64,000 nt of DNA from Terriglobus saanensis SP1PR4 (GCF_000179915.2 NC_014963.1:4960001-5024000); one strand, 5' to 3'. Shown: positions 50,529 through 59,634, counted from the first letter of the stretch. The notes: generated from the letters alone by a model not told the origin. Numbers and translations are program-made.

Positions 50529-51677
50529 ATGTCGACCTATGAAAACGACCTCTCGCGGCTGGTCGAGGAGCTTAATCGATCCGTTCCCTCCGAAGCGGTA
50601 CGCGCAAAGTCCGCTTCCTTTCACACCGTCGTGGCGGAAGCTGCAAAGGAGGGCGCATCCGATCTACTACTGATCGCTGGCTCAGCCCCCATCCTGCGCA
50701 TCCAGGGCGGGCTGCATCCGGCAAAGTCCTCTAGCCCGCTCACCGACGGCCAGATACGCGATATGTTGCTGCCACTGCTCTCTCCTGCGCAGTCCGAGCG
50801 CCTGGAACGGCAGCGTGCCATTGACCTCTCGTTGCTGCGGCCACCCACAGGCAGGCTCCGTGCAAACCTGCACTACCAACGCGGATCGCTTGCCGCCAGC
50901 ATCCGCCTTCTGCCCGCGGAAATTCCCACATTAGAATCGCTCCACCTGCCCACGTCGCTCGCCATGCTGGCCGAACGTCGCCAGGGCCTCGTGCTGCTCA
51001 CCGGTCCAACAGGTTGCGGCAAATCCTCCACTATGGCCGCGCTGGTCGAACGCATGAACGCGCGCCGACGCGACCACATCATCACCATCGAAGACCCCAT
51101 TGAATATCAGCACACCAACCGCAACAGCATCGTCGAGCAGATCCAGGTAGGCCAGGACACGCCGAGCTTCGCCGAGGCTGTTCGTGCCGTCTTACGTCAG
51201 AATCCCGACGTCATCGTCGTCGGCGAAATGCGTGACCGGGACACCATCGCTGCCGCACTCACCGCTGCGGAGACAGGCCACCTCGTCTTGTCTTCCATCC
51301 ATACGAACGATGCCGCGCAGACGATCTCGCGCATCCTCGACAGCTTTCCTCTCAACGATCAGTCCCAGGTACGCCAGCAACTCTCACTCGCGCTGCTTGC
51401 CGTCGTCGCGCAACAGCTTGTTCCCGGCATCGGTGGCGGCCGCTTCCCGGCCACCGAAATCATGGTCGCTACGAGCGCCATCCGCAATCTGATACGAACC
51501 GGGGCAGACCACCAGATCCGTTCGCACATTACCTCCGGCCGCGAAGAAGGGATGCTCACCATGGAGCAGTCGCTCGCCGACCTTGTGCGCGCACGTCGCA
51601 TCACACCTGAAACAGCAGTGGCCCACTGCTACAACCGTGGCGAAATGAACTCGCTGCTGGGAGCATCGCTGCTTTAG
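50529..51677 (+). CDS. PilT-type type IV pilus retraction ATPase, 382 aa
   Basis: T4P retraction/secretion ATPase: an N-terminal PAS-like domain (SFHTVVAEAAKEGASDLLLIAGSAP), then Walker A GPTGCGKSSTMAAL (about residue 159). Asp box ITIEDPIEYQH, Walker B NPDVIVVGEMRDRDTI, His box GHLVLSSIHTNDA and the AIRN motif (SAIRNLIRTG) follow. Its pilus partners (pilB, pilM-Q, pilin) are not in the window. It may work with pili encoded elsewhere or be a twitching-motility paralogue. Confidence 0.93.
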   Translation: MSTYENDLSRLVEELNRSVPSEAVRAKSASFHTVVAEAAKEGASDLLLIAGSAPILRIQGGLHPAKSSSPLTDGQIRDMLLPLLSPAQSERLERQRAIDLSLLRPPTGRLRANLHYQRGSLAASIRLLPAEIPTLESLHLPTSLAMLAERRQGLVLLTGPTGCGKSSTMAALVERMNARRRDHIITIEDPIEYQHTNRNSIVEQIQVGQDTPSFAEAVRAVLRQNPDVIVVGEMRDRDTIAAALTAAETGHLVLSSIHTNDAAQTISRILDSFPLNDQSQVRQQLSLALLAVVAQQLVPGIGGGRFPATEIMVATSAIRNLIRTGADHQIRSHITSGREEGMLTMEQSLADLVRARRITPETAVAHCYNRGEMNSLLGASLL

Positions 51678-51721
51678 GCAACAGCGCACCTCTACTCGGC
51701 AAATCATTTTATCGTTAGACG

Positions 51722-52591
51722 CTACTTCGCTTCGAGCAGCGTGACGGCCATGCGATTCAGTGGAGTCGCGATGCCGTGTTTTTCTCCCAGACGGACGATG
51801 ACGCCGTTGCGTGCGTCGCTCTCCATGGGACGACCTGCCTGCCGGTCCGCGAGGAGCGAGTTGATGGAGTCGGGTGAGATTGCGGCGTAGAAGTCGCGGA
51901 GGTACTGGCCCACGTCTTCGGGAAGAGTTGCACCTTCGGCGCGGCCGACTGCGGCACACTCTTCCGCTATCTCTTTTGCGAGACGTGCAGGGGCTTCCTG
52001 CTGAAGAATCGCTACGGGGCGCAGTGTGAGCGCGGAGACTACGCCAGCAGCGTTGACGCAGAGCTTGCGCCAGGCGATGGAGAGAAAATCTTCGTGGGTC
52101 CGGACTTCTCCAGGAGCGAAGAGAGCGGCGAAGGCCCTGGCCGCCTCCGTGTTTTCTACATCGAGTGAGACGGGATTGCGCTGGAGGATATCGCCATCGG
52201 GCTTTCGTTCCGCGGGATACTGCACGATGACGGGGGCGACCCTGTGCTGCGCGAGATCCGGGAAGCGGTCGCGGTGTTCGACGCCGTTCTGCAGGATGGC
52301 GACCTTCGTCTCCGGCGAGAGAAGCAAAGGGAACCACGCGGCTGCGGCCTCTGTGGCATAGGTCTTGGTGACGACAAGGACCCAGTCCGCGCTCCAGCCC
52401 TCGGGTAGAGACTGTGTGGGATCGGTCAGGTTGAGCGCTTGGATCTCGACGGTGCCGGAAGGTGTTTCCACGCGCGGATGCGTGAGCGCACGGCGCGTGC
52501 AGAGGACGAGTTTGTGGCGGCCGGTTTGCTGAAGGGCTGCGGCGATGGTGCTGCCGATGGCTCCTACGCCAATGATTGCTATGTTTGCCAT
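51722..52591 (-). CDS. Ketopantoate reductase (PanE/ApbA) family, 289 aa
   Basis: The N-terminal cofactor motif MANIAIIGVGAIGSTIAAAL is followed by VLVVTKTYATEAAAAWF and NGVEHRDRF, the family pattern for NADPH-dependent reduction of 2-dehydropantoate. The C-terminal helical domain has WRKLCVNAAGVVSAL with the catalytic Lys region and RPMESDARNG. I use the ATG at 52591 because the cofactor motif starts there, although AAGGGA is very close. Relatives reduce other 2-keto acids. Confidence 0.92.
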   Translation of the reverse strand: MANIAIIGVGAIGSTIAAALQQTGRHKLVLCTRRALTHPRVETPSGTVEIQALNLTDPTQSLPEGWSADWVLVVTKTYATEAAAAWFPLLLSPETKVAILQNGVEHRDRFPDLAQHRVAPVIVQYPAERKPDGDILQRNPVSLDVENTEAARAFAALFAPGEVRTHEDFLSIAWRKLCVNAAGVVSALTLRPVAILQQEAPARLAKEIAEECAAVGRAEGATLPEDVGQYLRDFYAAISPDSINSLLADRQAGRPMESDARNGVIVRLGEKHGIATPLNRMAVTLLEAK

Positions 52592-52676
52592 TCCCTTAGT
52601 ATCTCGCATGAGGGGCAGGCTATAGTGCTTCCAATCAGGAGCTGGGATCGGGATCGCAGTCAGAGACATAAGTTGA

Positions 52677-52988
52677 TTAGGGCTGCATCAACTTCCGCTC
52701 TGCATCTCGAGCCCCGTGGATGACGTCAAGGATGAGCGTTCTGTTCTTCTCACAGCGATAGAAGACGGCGTATGGATATTGATTCAGAGCCAACTGTCTC
52801 ACCTCTCCGAGCGAAGAGTTCTGGATATTGCTCTTCTTGCCGATCGCAGGATGCTGCTCGATGAGAGCGAGCGCCTGTCTGACTGCAGTGAGAAACCGAT
52901 CGGAGATTTCAGGGGCTGCTTTCTTTTGATAGAAAGCTCGTTCGTCGGCGATCGACTTCGAAGCCGCTGGCGTCAGTTCGATCTTCAC
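52677..52988 (-). CDS. RelE/ParE-family toxin, 103 aa
   Basis: MKIELTPAASKSIADERAFYQK, the helix ISDRFLTAVRQALALIEQHPAIGK and the strands EVRQLALNQYPYAVFYRCE and LILDVIHGARD follow the ParE/RelE fold. It overlaps the antitoxin stop by four bases. It probably targets gyrase or ribosome-bound mRNA; family alone does not decide. No frameshift is seen. Confidence 0.9.
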   Translation of the reverse strand: MKIELTPAASKSIADERAFYQKKAAPEISDRFLTAVRQALALIEQHPAIGKKSNIQNSSLGEVRQLALNQYPYAVFYRCEKNRTLILDVIHGARDAERKLMQP

Positions 52989-53263
52989 GCCGCAGAAGAC
53001 TTTTTCACTTTCGAGTTTGCCTCAAGCCATTGCGTAAACGCTTCGTCCGAGGCGAGTGCTTCCGGGGGACATTCGACGGACTTCCCTGAATTGAGAGCCC
53101 GCACGAGACGCTCTTCCAGGAGCCGCTGGTACTCTTTGTCGTAGGCGATGAGGCCTGCAACGTAGCTTGACGGCGTCTCACCCTCTTCAGCGCTTAGACG
53201 CGATTCGAGGTAGGCCATATCTTCGCCCTGAAGCGTGATCTCGAGTTTGGTCTCGTCTGCCAT
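52985..53263 (-). CDS. ParD-like antitoxin, 92 aa
   Basis: A ribbon-helix-helix-like N-terminus (KLEITLQGEDMAYLESRLS) is followed by the ParD-type pattern SSYVAGLIAYDKEYQRLLEERL and an acidic C-terminal tail (PEALASDEAFTQWLE). I take the ATG at 53263, since the 12 residues before it look like leader. It precedes the toxin in the usual antitoxin-first order. Confidence 0.85.
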   Translation of the reverse strand: MADETKLEITLQGEDMAYLESRLSAEEGETPSSYVAGLIAYDKEYQRLLEERLVRALNSGKSVECPPEALASDEAFTQWLEANSKVKKSSAA

Positions 53264-53360
53264 AGAGATAGGATGGCACGTCGTACGGAGCACTTTCAAG
53301 CACTGCGAAATCCGCCAATCCCGTTTTCGGAAACAGTAGCTTTATAAGATCCATTTCTAG

Positions 53361-53384
53361 GAGGGCGCCGTCTCCGGCGCCCTC
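53361..53384 (-). terminator. Strong stem-loop after the SDR gene
   Basis: GAGGGCGCCG (53361-53370) pairs perfectly with CGGCGCCCTC (53375-53384) around a four-base loop. It lies immediately downstream of the SDR gene and before the antitoxin gene on the same strand. It has no T-run. Confidence 0.6.
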
Positions 53385-53388
53385 GTGG

Positions 53389-54168
53389 CTAAAGCCCCAT
53401 GCCGCCTGAGACTTCAATCCGCTGCGCATTGACCCAACGGTTGTCCTCTGAGAGCAGAGCGGCGATCATCGGGCCGATGTCTTCCGGAACGCCGACGCGA
53501 CCGAGCGCCGTCGCGTCCGCGACAAGCTTGTTGATCTCCGGATTATCGCGAACCATGCCGCCACTGAAGTCCGTCGCGATCGCACCGGGCGCAACCGTGT
53601 TGACTGCGATCCCGCGTCCACCGAGTTCTTTCGCCAGGTAACGCGTCAGCACCTCGACCGCTCCCTTCATGGAGGCGTAGGCGGAGCTGCCAGGGTAGGA
53701 CACACGTGTGAGCCCCGAAGAGATGTTGACGATGCGGCCACCATCGTTAATCAGCGGCAGGAGCTTTTGGGTCAGGAAGAAGACCCCTTTGAAGTGGACG
53801 TTGTAGAGGCCGTCAAGCTCTTCCTCGGTGACCTTGTCGAAGGCAGCGTGGTGCGAGGTACCGGCGTTGTTGACGAGATAGTCGAAGCGCTCCGCTCCCA
53901 GCTCCGCAAGCGCCTTCTGTACAGACTGCACGAACGCGTCGAAGGAACCGATGTTGCCGGTCTCAAGCTGCAACGCGACGGCCTTGGCTCCTGTCTCTCG
54001 GACTGCGGCGACGACCTTGTCGGCTTCTGCACGATTAGAGTTGTAGGTGAAGATCGAGTGGACGCCCCGCTGGGCGAGATGGAGCACCGTGTTGCGTCCG
54101 AGACCGCGGCTTCCGCCGGTGACGATTGCGATTTTTCCTTTGGGGAATGTAGTTTTCTCTGCTGACAT
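53389..54168 (-). CDS. SDR-family oxidoreductase, 259 aa
   Basis: Classical SDR: IAIVTGGSRGLGRNTVLHLAQRG (cofactor glycine loop, NADP), NNAG in YLVNNAGTSHHAAFD, catalytic SS and Tyr/Lys in RVSYPGSSAYASMKGAVEVLTRYL (YxxxK as YASMK). PGAIATDF and the C-terminal VNAQRIEVSGGMGL follow. GGAG seven bases upstream supports the start. It is divergent from an AraC gene, which probably regulates it. Confidence 0.95.
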   Translation of the reverse strand: MSAEKTTFPKGKIAIVTGGSRGLGRNTVLHLAQRGVHSIFTYNSNRAEADKVVAAVRETGAKAVALQLETGNIGSFDAFVQSVQKALAELGAERFDYLVNNAGTSHHAAFDKVTEEELDGLYNVHFKGVFFLTQKLLPLINDGGRIVNISSGLTRVSYPGSSAYASMKGAVEVLTRYLAKELGGRGIAVNTVAPGAIATDFSGGMVRDNPEINKLVADATALGRVGVPEDIGPMIAALLSEDNRWVNAQRIEVSGGMGL

Positions 54169-54273
54169 GATCTGCTCCTATGATTCTCAGGCTAGGCCCA
54201 TGCCACCTGAAAGGGAATGCCGAAACTCTCCCCTTTCTTGCCTATTCCTGCTCACAGCCTCTAAGCTGATGTT

Positions 54274-55161
54274 ATGGATGGATTGCTGGAAGCGGTCAGG
54301 CGTTACACCCAAGCGCAGGCTGGGGAGAGCCCGTTTCGGACGGCGATCGAAGGGCTCACGATCCTTCGATCCGATCACGAAAAGCGTCCGAACCACCTCC
54401 TCTACAAGCCCGCTCTCTGCATCACTGTGCAGGGCGCGAAGAGGGCCATCTTTGGAGATCAGCGGTTCGACTATAGGGCCGGCCAGGCTCTGGTCGTAAG
54501 CGTCGAGATGCCCGGGCACGGCACGGTGGTCCAGGCAAGCCCGAGCGAGCCCTTTCTGGGTGTCATCCTTGAACTCAACCTTGGCATCCTGCGTGAAGTT
54601 CTGGACGAACTGGAGACACCGCCGGTTGCGAGCCCCCGTGTGACACGGGGCGTCTTCGTGACGGACTTCGACGGCCCACTCGCGGAGTGCGCACTGCGGA
54701 TGGTGCGTCTGCTGGACACGCCCAAAGCGATCCCTGTGCTGTATCCCGCGATCATGCGCGAGATCTGTTACTGGCTCCTAACGGGGCCACACGGCGGCGA
54801 AGTCGTGAAGATGACGCTGACGAACAGCCACACGCAGGGAATCCTCAGCGCGATTCATCTGCTGCGTCATCGCTTCGCGGAGCCGATCCGCATCGAGGAA
54901 CTGGCAACCGTCGCGCAGATGAGTCCCTCGGCTTTCCATCGTCAGTTCAAGGCGATTACTTCCATGACACCGCTCCAGTATCAGAAGCAGCTTCGACTCA
55001 TCGAAGCGCGGCGGCTGATGGTCTCCGATGCGCTCAATGTGGAGACAGCCGCGTTCCAGGTTGGCTACGAGAGTCCGTCACAGTTCAGCCGCGAATATTC
55101 GCGCATGTTCGCGATGTCTCCTCGACGGGATGTGGCCTCATTGAAACCAACGGCGGCGTAA
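54274..55161 (+). CDS. AraC-family transcriptional regulator, 295 aa
   Basis: An N-terminal cupin-like effector domain of the AraC_N type (LYKPALCITVQGAKRAIFGDQ, then FLGVILELNLGIL) is followed by two helix-turn-helix motifs. These are IRIEELATVAQMSPSAFHRQFKAITSMTPLQYQKQLRLIEAR and VETAAFQVGYESPSQFSREYSRMFAMSP. It is 105 bases from the divergent SDR gene, a common arrangement for this group. Confidence 0.95.
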   Translation: MDGLLEAVRRYTQAQAGESPFRTAIEGLTILRSDHEKRPNHLLYKPALCITVQGAKRAIFGDQRFDYRAGQALVVSVEMPGHGTVVQASPSEPFLGVILELNLGILREVLDELETPPVASPRVTRGVFVTDFDGPLAECALRMVRLLDTPKAIPVLYPAIMREICYWLLTGPHGGEVVKMTLTNSHTQGILSAIHLLRHRFAEPIRIEELATVAQMSPSAFHRQFKAITSMTPLQYQKQLRLIEARRLMVSDALNVETAAFQVGYESPSQFSREYSRMFAMSPRRDVASLKPTAA

Positions 55162-55351
55162 CTTCCTGGTCTCGGTTATTGGACCATGACCTTGCCGGTG
55201 TAAGTTTTGGTCTCTTCAGCGGGAAGATGCAAAACCAACCAGATGCCAGTCCGTCTATAGCCGTATCTGCCGGCCCTGGAGCCAACCTTCGTCTCATGTG
55301 TGGTGCAGTGGATGAACTACGCATCGGAAACCGGAGGGAATCGGAGAAGAT

Positions 55352-56539
55352 ATGCTGCTGACGCTCGCTCTTGCCTCAACGCTATTGCAAACTCCAGAGC
55401 CTCGGCCGGGGCCTCTCGCGCCAGAGGTGGTCAAAGCCATTGACACTCATTATCTTTCTGCCAAAGAACCTCCCTGGAAGCATCTCCGCGCGGCACTCTT
55501 GAAAGCACCGCAAGCGACGGTCGCATCTCTGGATCGACAGCTCTCCTCCCTCCATGATGCGGATCTTCGCATTGTCACCTCGGAGCAGATGAAGACGATG
55601 CAGGCTGAGACCGCGGGGCACGAACGAGGCATCGGTCTGGTCGACTTCGCACTTACCGTCGCACCGGACACAGGCGAAGCAAAGGTGGTCACGGCGCTCG
55701 TAGACTCACCTGCGTTCAGGGCAGGCGTGTTGCCGGGCGATGTGATCGTGGCCGTTGATGGAAGACCTACGCGCGGGCTGCTTCATGAAGAACTCATGTT
55801 TTTGCTTCGAGGCGATCTCGGAAAGGTGCAGCTCACGATTCGTCGCGGCGGCAAGCAAGCCCAAAGAACAGTATCCAAAACAGAATGGGACCAGCCTGAT
55901 GTGGTGTTCCATCGCATTGAAGGCACTCCTCATCTCGGCTATCTCGCCATTCGCCTTTTCACCCCGGAAGCGGGACACAAGGTGCGCCAGGCAGTCGCCT
56001 CGTTGGCTTCGAATGGAGTGAACGGGTGCATCGTAGATCTTCGCAACAACCCCGGCGGGTATCTCGATGCTATGGCCGTTGCAGGGAGTGCCTTCACGGA
56101 GGACGTGCTTGGCTGGAAGATAAGACGGGATGGCACACGCGAGCCGATTCAAGCAAAAGAGCGTTCGCCCACAAAGATGCGGCTCGTTGTCCTCATCAAC
56201 GAAGGCACCGCAAGTGCCGCGGAAGAATTAGCAGCAGCCCTTCGCGATACAACGGGAGCTCGCCTGGTTGGAGCAAAAACGTATGGGCGAGGCCAGATAC
56301 AAACTTACGTCAAGCTGACCGACGATGCCGGGATCGTGATTCCAGCAGCGACCATCGAAAGCCCTCATGGATTCCGCTTTAACCGGGGAAACGGACTCGT
56401 TCCGGATCTGGCGGTGCCAGCTACGGGAGCCGCAGAGGAAAACAACGGGGACCTAAGCTATCGAACGGGCCTGACCTTGCTGAATCAGCAAAATCAGGGC
56501 CCACCGAGAACAGAAAAATCTTTCCCCTTGCCAAACTAG
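55352..56539 (+). CDS. Secreted S41 (CtpA-like) peptidase with PDZ domain, 395 aa
   Basis: A short signal peptide opens the protein. A PDZ domain with GIGLVDFALTV and VDSPAFRAGVLPGDVIVAVDG covers about residues 85-165. The S41 core follows: HLGYLAIRLF, VNGCIVDLRNNPGGYLDAM, LVVLINEGTASAAEELAAALRD (catalytic Ser in GTASAAE) and the downstream Lys in TYGRGQIQTYVKLT. It probably cleaves periplasmic proteins or substrates of the adjacent export unit. Its stop codon lies inside the palindrome before padR. Confidence 0.92.
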   Translation: MLLTLALASTLLQTPEPRPGPLAPEVVKAIDTHYLSAKEPPWKHLRAALLKAPQATVASLDRQLSSLHDADLRIVTSEQMKTMQAETAGHERGIGLVDFALTVAPDTGEAKVVTALVDSPAFRAGVLPGDVIVAVDGRPTRGLLHEELMFLLRGDLGKVQLTIRRGGKQAQRTVSKTEWDQPDVVFHRIEGTPHLGYLAIRLFTPEAGHKVRQAVASLASNGVNGCIVDLRNNPGGYLDAMAVAGSAFTEDVLGWKIRRDGTREPIQAKERSPTKMRLVVLINEGTASAAEELAAALRDTTGARLVGAKTYGRGQIQTYVKLTDDAGIVIPAATIESPHGFRFNRGNGLVPDLAVPATGAAEENNGDLSYRTGLTLLNQQNQGPPRTEKSFPLPN

Positions 56540-56574
56540 GAGAGACGTCGTTACTCTCCTAGTGAGACTAGGAG
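56536..56574. promoter_or_regulatory. PadR operator with third half-site over the ribosome binding site
   Basis: CTAGGAGAG (56536-56544) and CTCTCCTAG (56554-56562) are perfect inverted arms nine bases apart, and CTAGGAG recurs at 56568-56574, overlapping the padR ribosome binding site. The first arm includes the stop codon of the S41 gene. PadR regulators of ADOP genes are known to bind similar sites. Confidence 0.62.
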
Positions 56575-56584
56575 ATCGCGCAAA

Positions 56585-56926
56585 ATGGGAAAGACCATCG
56601 ACCTGCTTCCGGGGACATTGGACATGCTGATTCTGAAGGCCGTGTCCCTCAGGCCTTTGCACGGATATGCCGTCCTGCAGCGCATTCGTCAGATCTCAGG
56701 CGAGGTCTTCGATATCCCGCAGGGGTCGCTCTATCCAGCGCTCTATCGTTTGGAGCATCAGGCCCTGGTCGCGGCCGAGTGGGGTTTGAGCGAGAACAAC
56801 CGCAAGGCCAAGTACTACACGTTGACGACCGCGGGACGCCGCAGACTGCGCGAAGAGACTGCTGGATGGAACCGTCTGGCGTCGGGTATCGCGTCCGCCC
56901 TGAACACTCAACCGGAGGAGGTGTGA
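56585..56926 (+). CDS. PadR-family transcriptional regulator, 113 aa
   Basis: Winged helix of the PadR type: LLPGTLDMLILKAVSLRPLHGYAVLQRI, then IPQGSLYPALYRLEHQALVAAEWG and KYYTLTTAGRRRL. This is the short subfamily that accompanies ADOP permeases in acidobacteria. It ends one base before the ADOP start. It likely represses itself and the permease and is released by a small hydrophobic compound. Confidence 0.95.
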   Translation: MGKTIDLLPGTLDMLILKAVSLRPLHGYAVLQRIRQISGEVFDIPQGSLYPALYRLEHQALVAAEWGLSENNRKAKYYTLTTAGRRRLREETAGWNRLASGIASALNTQPEEV

Positions 56927-56927
56927 G

Positions 56928-59606
56928 ATGTTTGAACGCTTGCGTTCCTTGTTTAGTTCTCTGTTTCGCGTGCGGGCTCATCGGAGTGAGTTTGAAGCAG
57001 GCATGTCCGAAGAGTTGAGCTTCCATATCGAGCAGTACACCGAAGAGCTCATTCAAACCGGACTATCACCATCCGAAGCAGCACGCCGCGCACGCATTGA
57101 GTTCGGTGGCCGCAACAGCATTGAAGGAGAGTGCCGCGAGGCGCGTGGGCTGCACTGGTTCGATGAACTTGGGCGTCAGATGCGCTACGCCTCGCGCATG
57201 TTGCGCAAGACACCGGGGTTCACTACCACAGCACTTCTCACACTTGCTGTTTGTCTCGGAGCGAACCTCACGATCTTTGCGGTGATCAACTCCGTTCTGC
57301 TGCGTCCGCTGCCGTTTCCGGAGTCGGACCGGCTTGTCACGCTCTTCAATACGTATCCCAAGGCGGGCGTCGATCGCGACGGATCTTCGGTGACGAATTA
57401 CTACGAGCGTCGAGGCCGGATTCCAGCATTCGCCTCGACTTCGATCTATCGCTACAGCACTGCGATCGTCGGTGAGAGTGGGTCCACGGAACGCGCACAG
57501 GCGATGCGCGTCTCTCCGGAGTTCTTCTCTACGCTTGGCCGCGGTCCCGTTGAGGGCCGGGGCTTCAAAGAAGAAGAGACCTCGTATGGCAGCGATCATG
57601 AGGTCGTGATCACCGATGCTTTCTGGCGGCACAGCGTCAATGCGGACCCTCACATCATTGGAAAAAAGATTCGTGTGGATGGCAATCCCACTACGGTCAT
57701 CGGCATTCTTCCACCTGACTTTCGGTTCCTCTCTTCCGAAGCGCGCCTTTACTTTCCGCTGGCATCGAGTCTCGGAGAGCGCGGGCCACTGCAGCGACAT
57801 AATGGCGGCAACTCCACCCAGATGATCGCACGGCTTGCACCTGGAATGCGTCTCACGCAGGCGCAGGAGCAGATCGATGCGCAGAATGCCAGATTGGAGG
57901 TAGACGACCCACAGGGCAAGATGCTGGCCGATGCTGGCTTTCGAACGCTGGTGGTGCCGCTGCATGCCGATCACGTGGCGAGTATCCGGCCTACGCTTCT
58001 TCTGTTGCAAGCCGGTGCGCTTACGCTTCTCCTCATCGGTACGGTCAACCTGGGGAACCTGTTTCTGGTGCGTGCCGGGAGCCGGGCCAAGGAACATGCT
58101 GTGCGGCAGGCTTTGGGTGCGAGCCGGAAGCACATCGCCAGTGAGGTGATGGTGGAGACCACTTTGCTGACGCTGGGCGGAGGCCTGCTCGGGCTTGCAG
58201 TGGCTGCTGGAGGAATTCGTCTGCTTAGCGTGCTTGGCGCGGAGAGTCTGCCGTTGGGAAGCCAGATCGTCTTCGATGCGCGCCTTGCAACGGTTGCGTT
58301 GGCGGCGGCCATTGCGCTGGGCGTGTTGTTGGCCGTGCCCATCGCGTGGCTCAATCTTCGACGGCCGCTGGGAGACGCGCTTCAGTCTGAGGGCCGATCC
58401 GGAACGAGTGCCCGCGCGACGCAATCTCTGCGCCAGGGCTTCGTCATCTCGCAGATCGCCCTGGCCTTCATGCTGCTGGCGGGCGCTGGCCTGCTTGGGA
58501 TCAGCCTGCAGCGCTCCATGGAGGTCTCTCCTGGATTCCGGCCCGACCATATCCTCACAGGAAAGATCGTCTTTGCTTTGAAGAGTTACTCTGACGGTCT
58601 CGCGAGGGTTGCCTTTACGGAGAAGCTGGTCGATCAGGTTGCGCATCTGCCCGGGGTGCTCTCCGCCGGTGTTGTCACGAATGTGCCTCTCAGCGGCAAC
58701 AGTGGCAAGAGTGCAGCTACGATTCAAGGGCGTTCGCCGCAACCGGGCGAATCCCCGCGCGGTCACTACTCCTATGGCGTGGGAGGAGACTACTTCAAGA
58801 CGATGGGCTTCGCTTTGCTCGAAGGCCGTTTCCTTACGGGCACCGATTCGCGGAGCACGCAGCGCGTCTGCGTCGTCGACCAGGACTTCGCTCACTACTA
58901 TTGGCCGAATGGCAGTGCTCTCGGGCATCGCCTGTTTGAAGGGGGCGAGCAACGCAACGATGCCGAAGCCTTCACGATTGTTGGCGTGGTTGGAAGTGTG
59001 AAGCAGGCAGGCCTCACAGATGAAGTGGCCCAGGGGGCGATCTACTATCCCTACTCCTTTCATAGCGGGGACATCTTCGTCGCTGTTCGCAGCAGCCTGC
59101 CTCCGGAGTCGCTTGGGCTGACGCTGCAGGGGGCCGTCCGGCAGATCGATCCAGACCTGCCCGTCAACGATGTCCGCACCATGGAAGCCCGCATGACCGA
59201 CAGCCTTGCCGCTCGACGCACACCAGCACTGCTTGCGGCACTCTTCTCCGCCATCGCTCTGCTGCTTGTGGCCATCGGCAGCTATGGCGTGTTGAGCTAT
59301 GCGGTCGAACAGCAGCGCCGCGAGATCGGCGTGCGCATGGCGCTGGGAGCGCAGCCCGGACAGATCCGCAACCAGTTCCTGCTTCTCGCGTTGCGTCTGC
59401 TGGCTTACGGTGTGTTGCTCGGGGGCATTGGCGCGTGGCTGACTGGACGAGCGATGCAGACGCTGCTCTTCCATGTGCCTGCCTTCAACCTGGCAATTCT
59501 TCTCGGTGCCGCAGGTGTTATGGGTGTGGTGTCCATCGTCGCTTGTCTATTGCCCTCTTACCGAGCGGCGCGGACTTCCATCGTCGAAGCAATCCGCGCC
59601 GCGTAG
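56928..59606 (+). CDS. ADOP-type ABC transporter permease with prefix domain, 892 aa
   Basis: Full ADOP protein: an N-terminal permease prefix domain (SEFEAGMSEELSFHIEQYTEELI with ARIEFGGRNSIEGECREARG, about residues 20-75), then the first membrane helix ALLTLAVCLGANLTIFAV. Two MacB periplasmic and FtsX blocks follow, ending SYRAARTSIVEAIRAA. The prefix is missing in the first ADOP gene at 0.8 kb. It is translated one base after padR, so PadR and permease are expressed together. An ATPase partner is not encoded next to it. Substrate unknown; lipoprotein or antimicrobial-peptide movement is typical of MacB relatives. Confidence 0.95.
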   Translation: MFERLRSLFSSLFRVRAHRSEFEAGMSEELSFHIEQYTEELIQTGLSPSEAARRARIEFGGRNSIEGECREARGLHWFDELGRQMRYASRMLRKTPGFTTTALLTLAVCLGANLTIFAVINSVLLRPLPFPESDRLVTLFNTYPKAGVDRDGSSVTNYYERRGRIPAFASTSIYRYSTAIVGESGSTERAQAMRVSPEFFSTLGRGPVEGRGFKEEETSYGSDHEVVITDAFWRHSVNADPHIIGKKIRVDGNPTTVIGILPPDFRFLSSEARLYFPLASSLGERGPLQRHNGGNSTQMIARLAPGMRLTQAQEQIDAQNARLEVDDPQGKMLADAGFRTLVVPLHADHVASIRPTLLLLQAGALTLLLIGTVNLGNLFLVRAGSRAKEHAVRQALGASRKHIASEVMVETTLLTLGGGLLGLAVAAGGIRLLSVLGAESLPLGSQIVFDARLATVALAAAIALGVLLAVPIAWLNLRRPLGDALQSEGRSGTSARATQSLRQGFVISQIALAFMLLAGAGLLGISLQRSMEVSPGFRPDHILTGKIVFALKSYSDGLARVAFTEKLVDQVAHLPGVLSAGVVTNVPLSGNSGKSAATIQGRSPQPGESPRGHYSYGVGGDYFKTMGFALLEGRFLTGTDSRSTQRVCVVDQDFAHYYWPNGSALGHRLFEGGEQRNDAEAFTIVGVVGSVKQAGLTDEVAQGAIYYPYSFHSGDIFVAVRSSLPPESLGLTLQGAVRQIDPDLPVNDVRTMEARMTDSLAARRTPALLAALFSAIALLLVAIGSYGVLSYAVEQQRREIGVRMALGAQPGQIRNQFLLLALRLLAYGVLLGGIGAWLTGRAMQTLLFHVPAFNLAILLGAAGVMGVVSIVACLLPSYRAARTSIVEAIRAA

Positions 59607-59634
59607 TGCATTAGAGTCAATTCGGCGTGATTGT

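Noticed and set aside
57066-59474. 802-residue open frame on the minus strand
   Set aside because: It is fully antisense to the second ADOP permease, has no domain pattern and is full of Arg/Gln/His low-complexity sequence typical of shadow frames in GC-rich genes.
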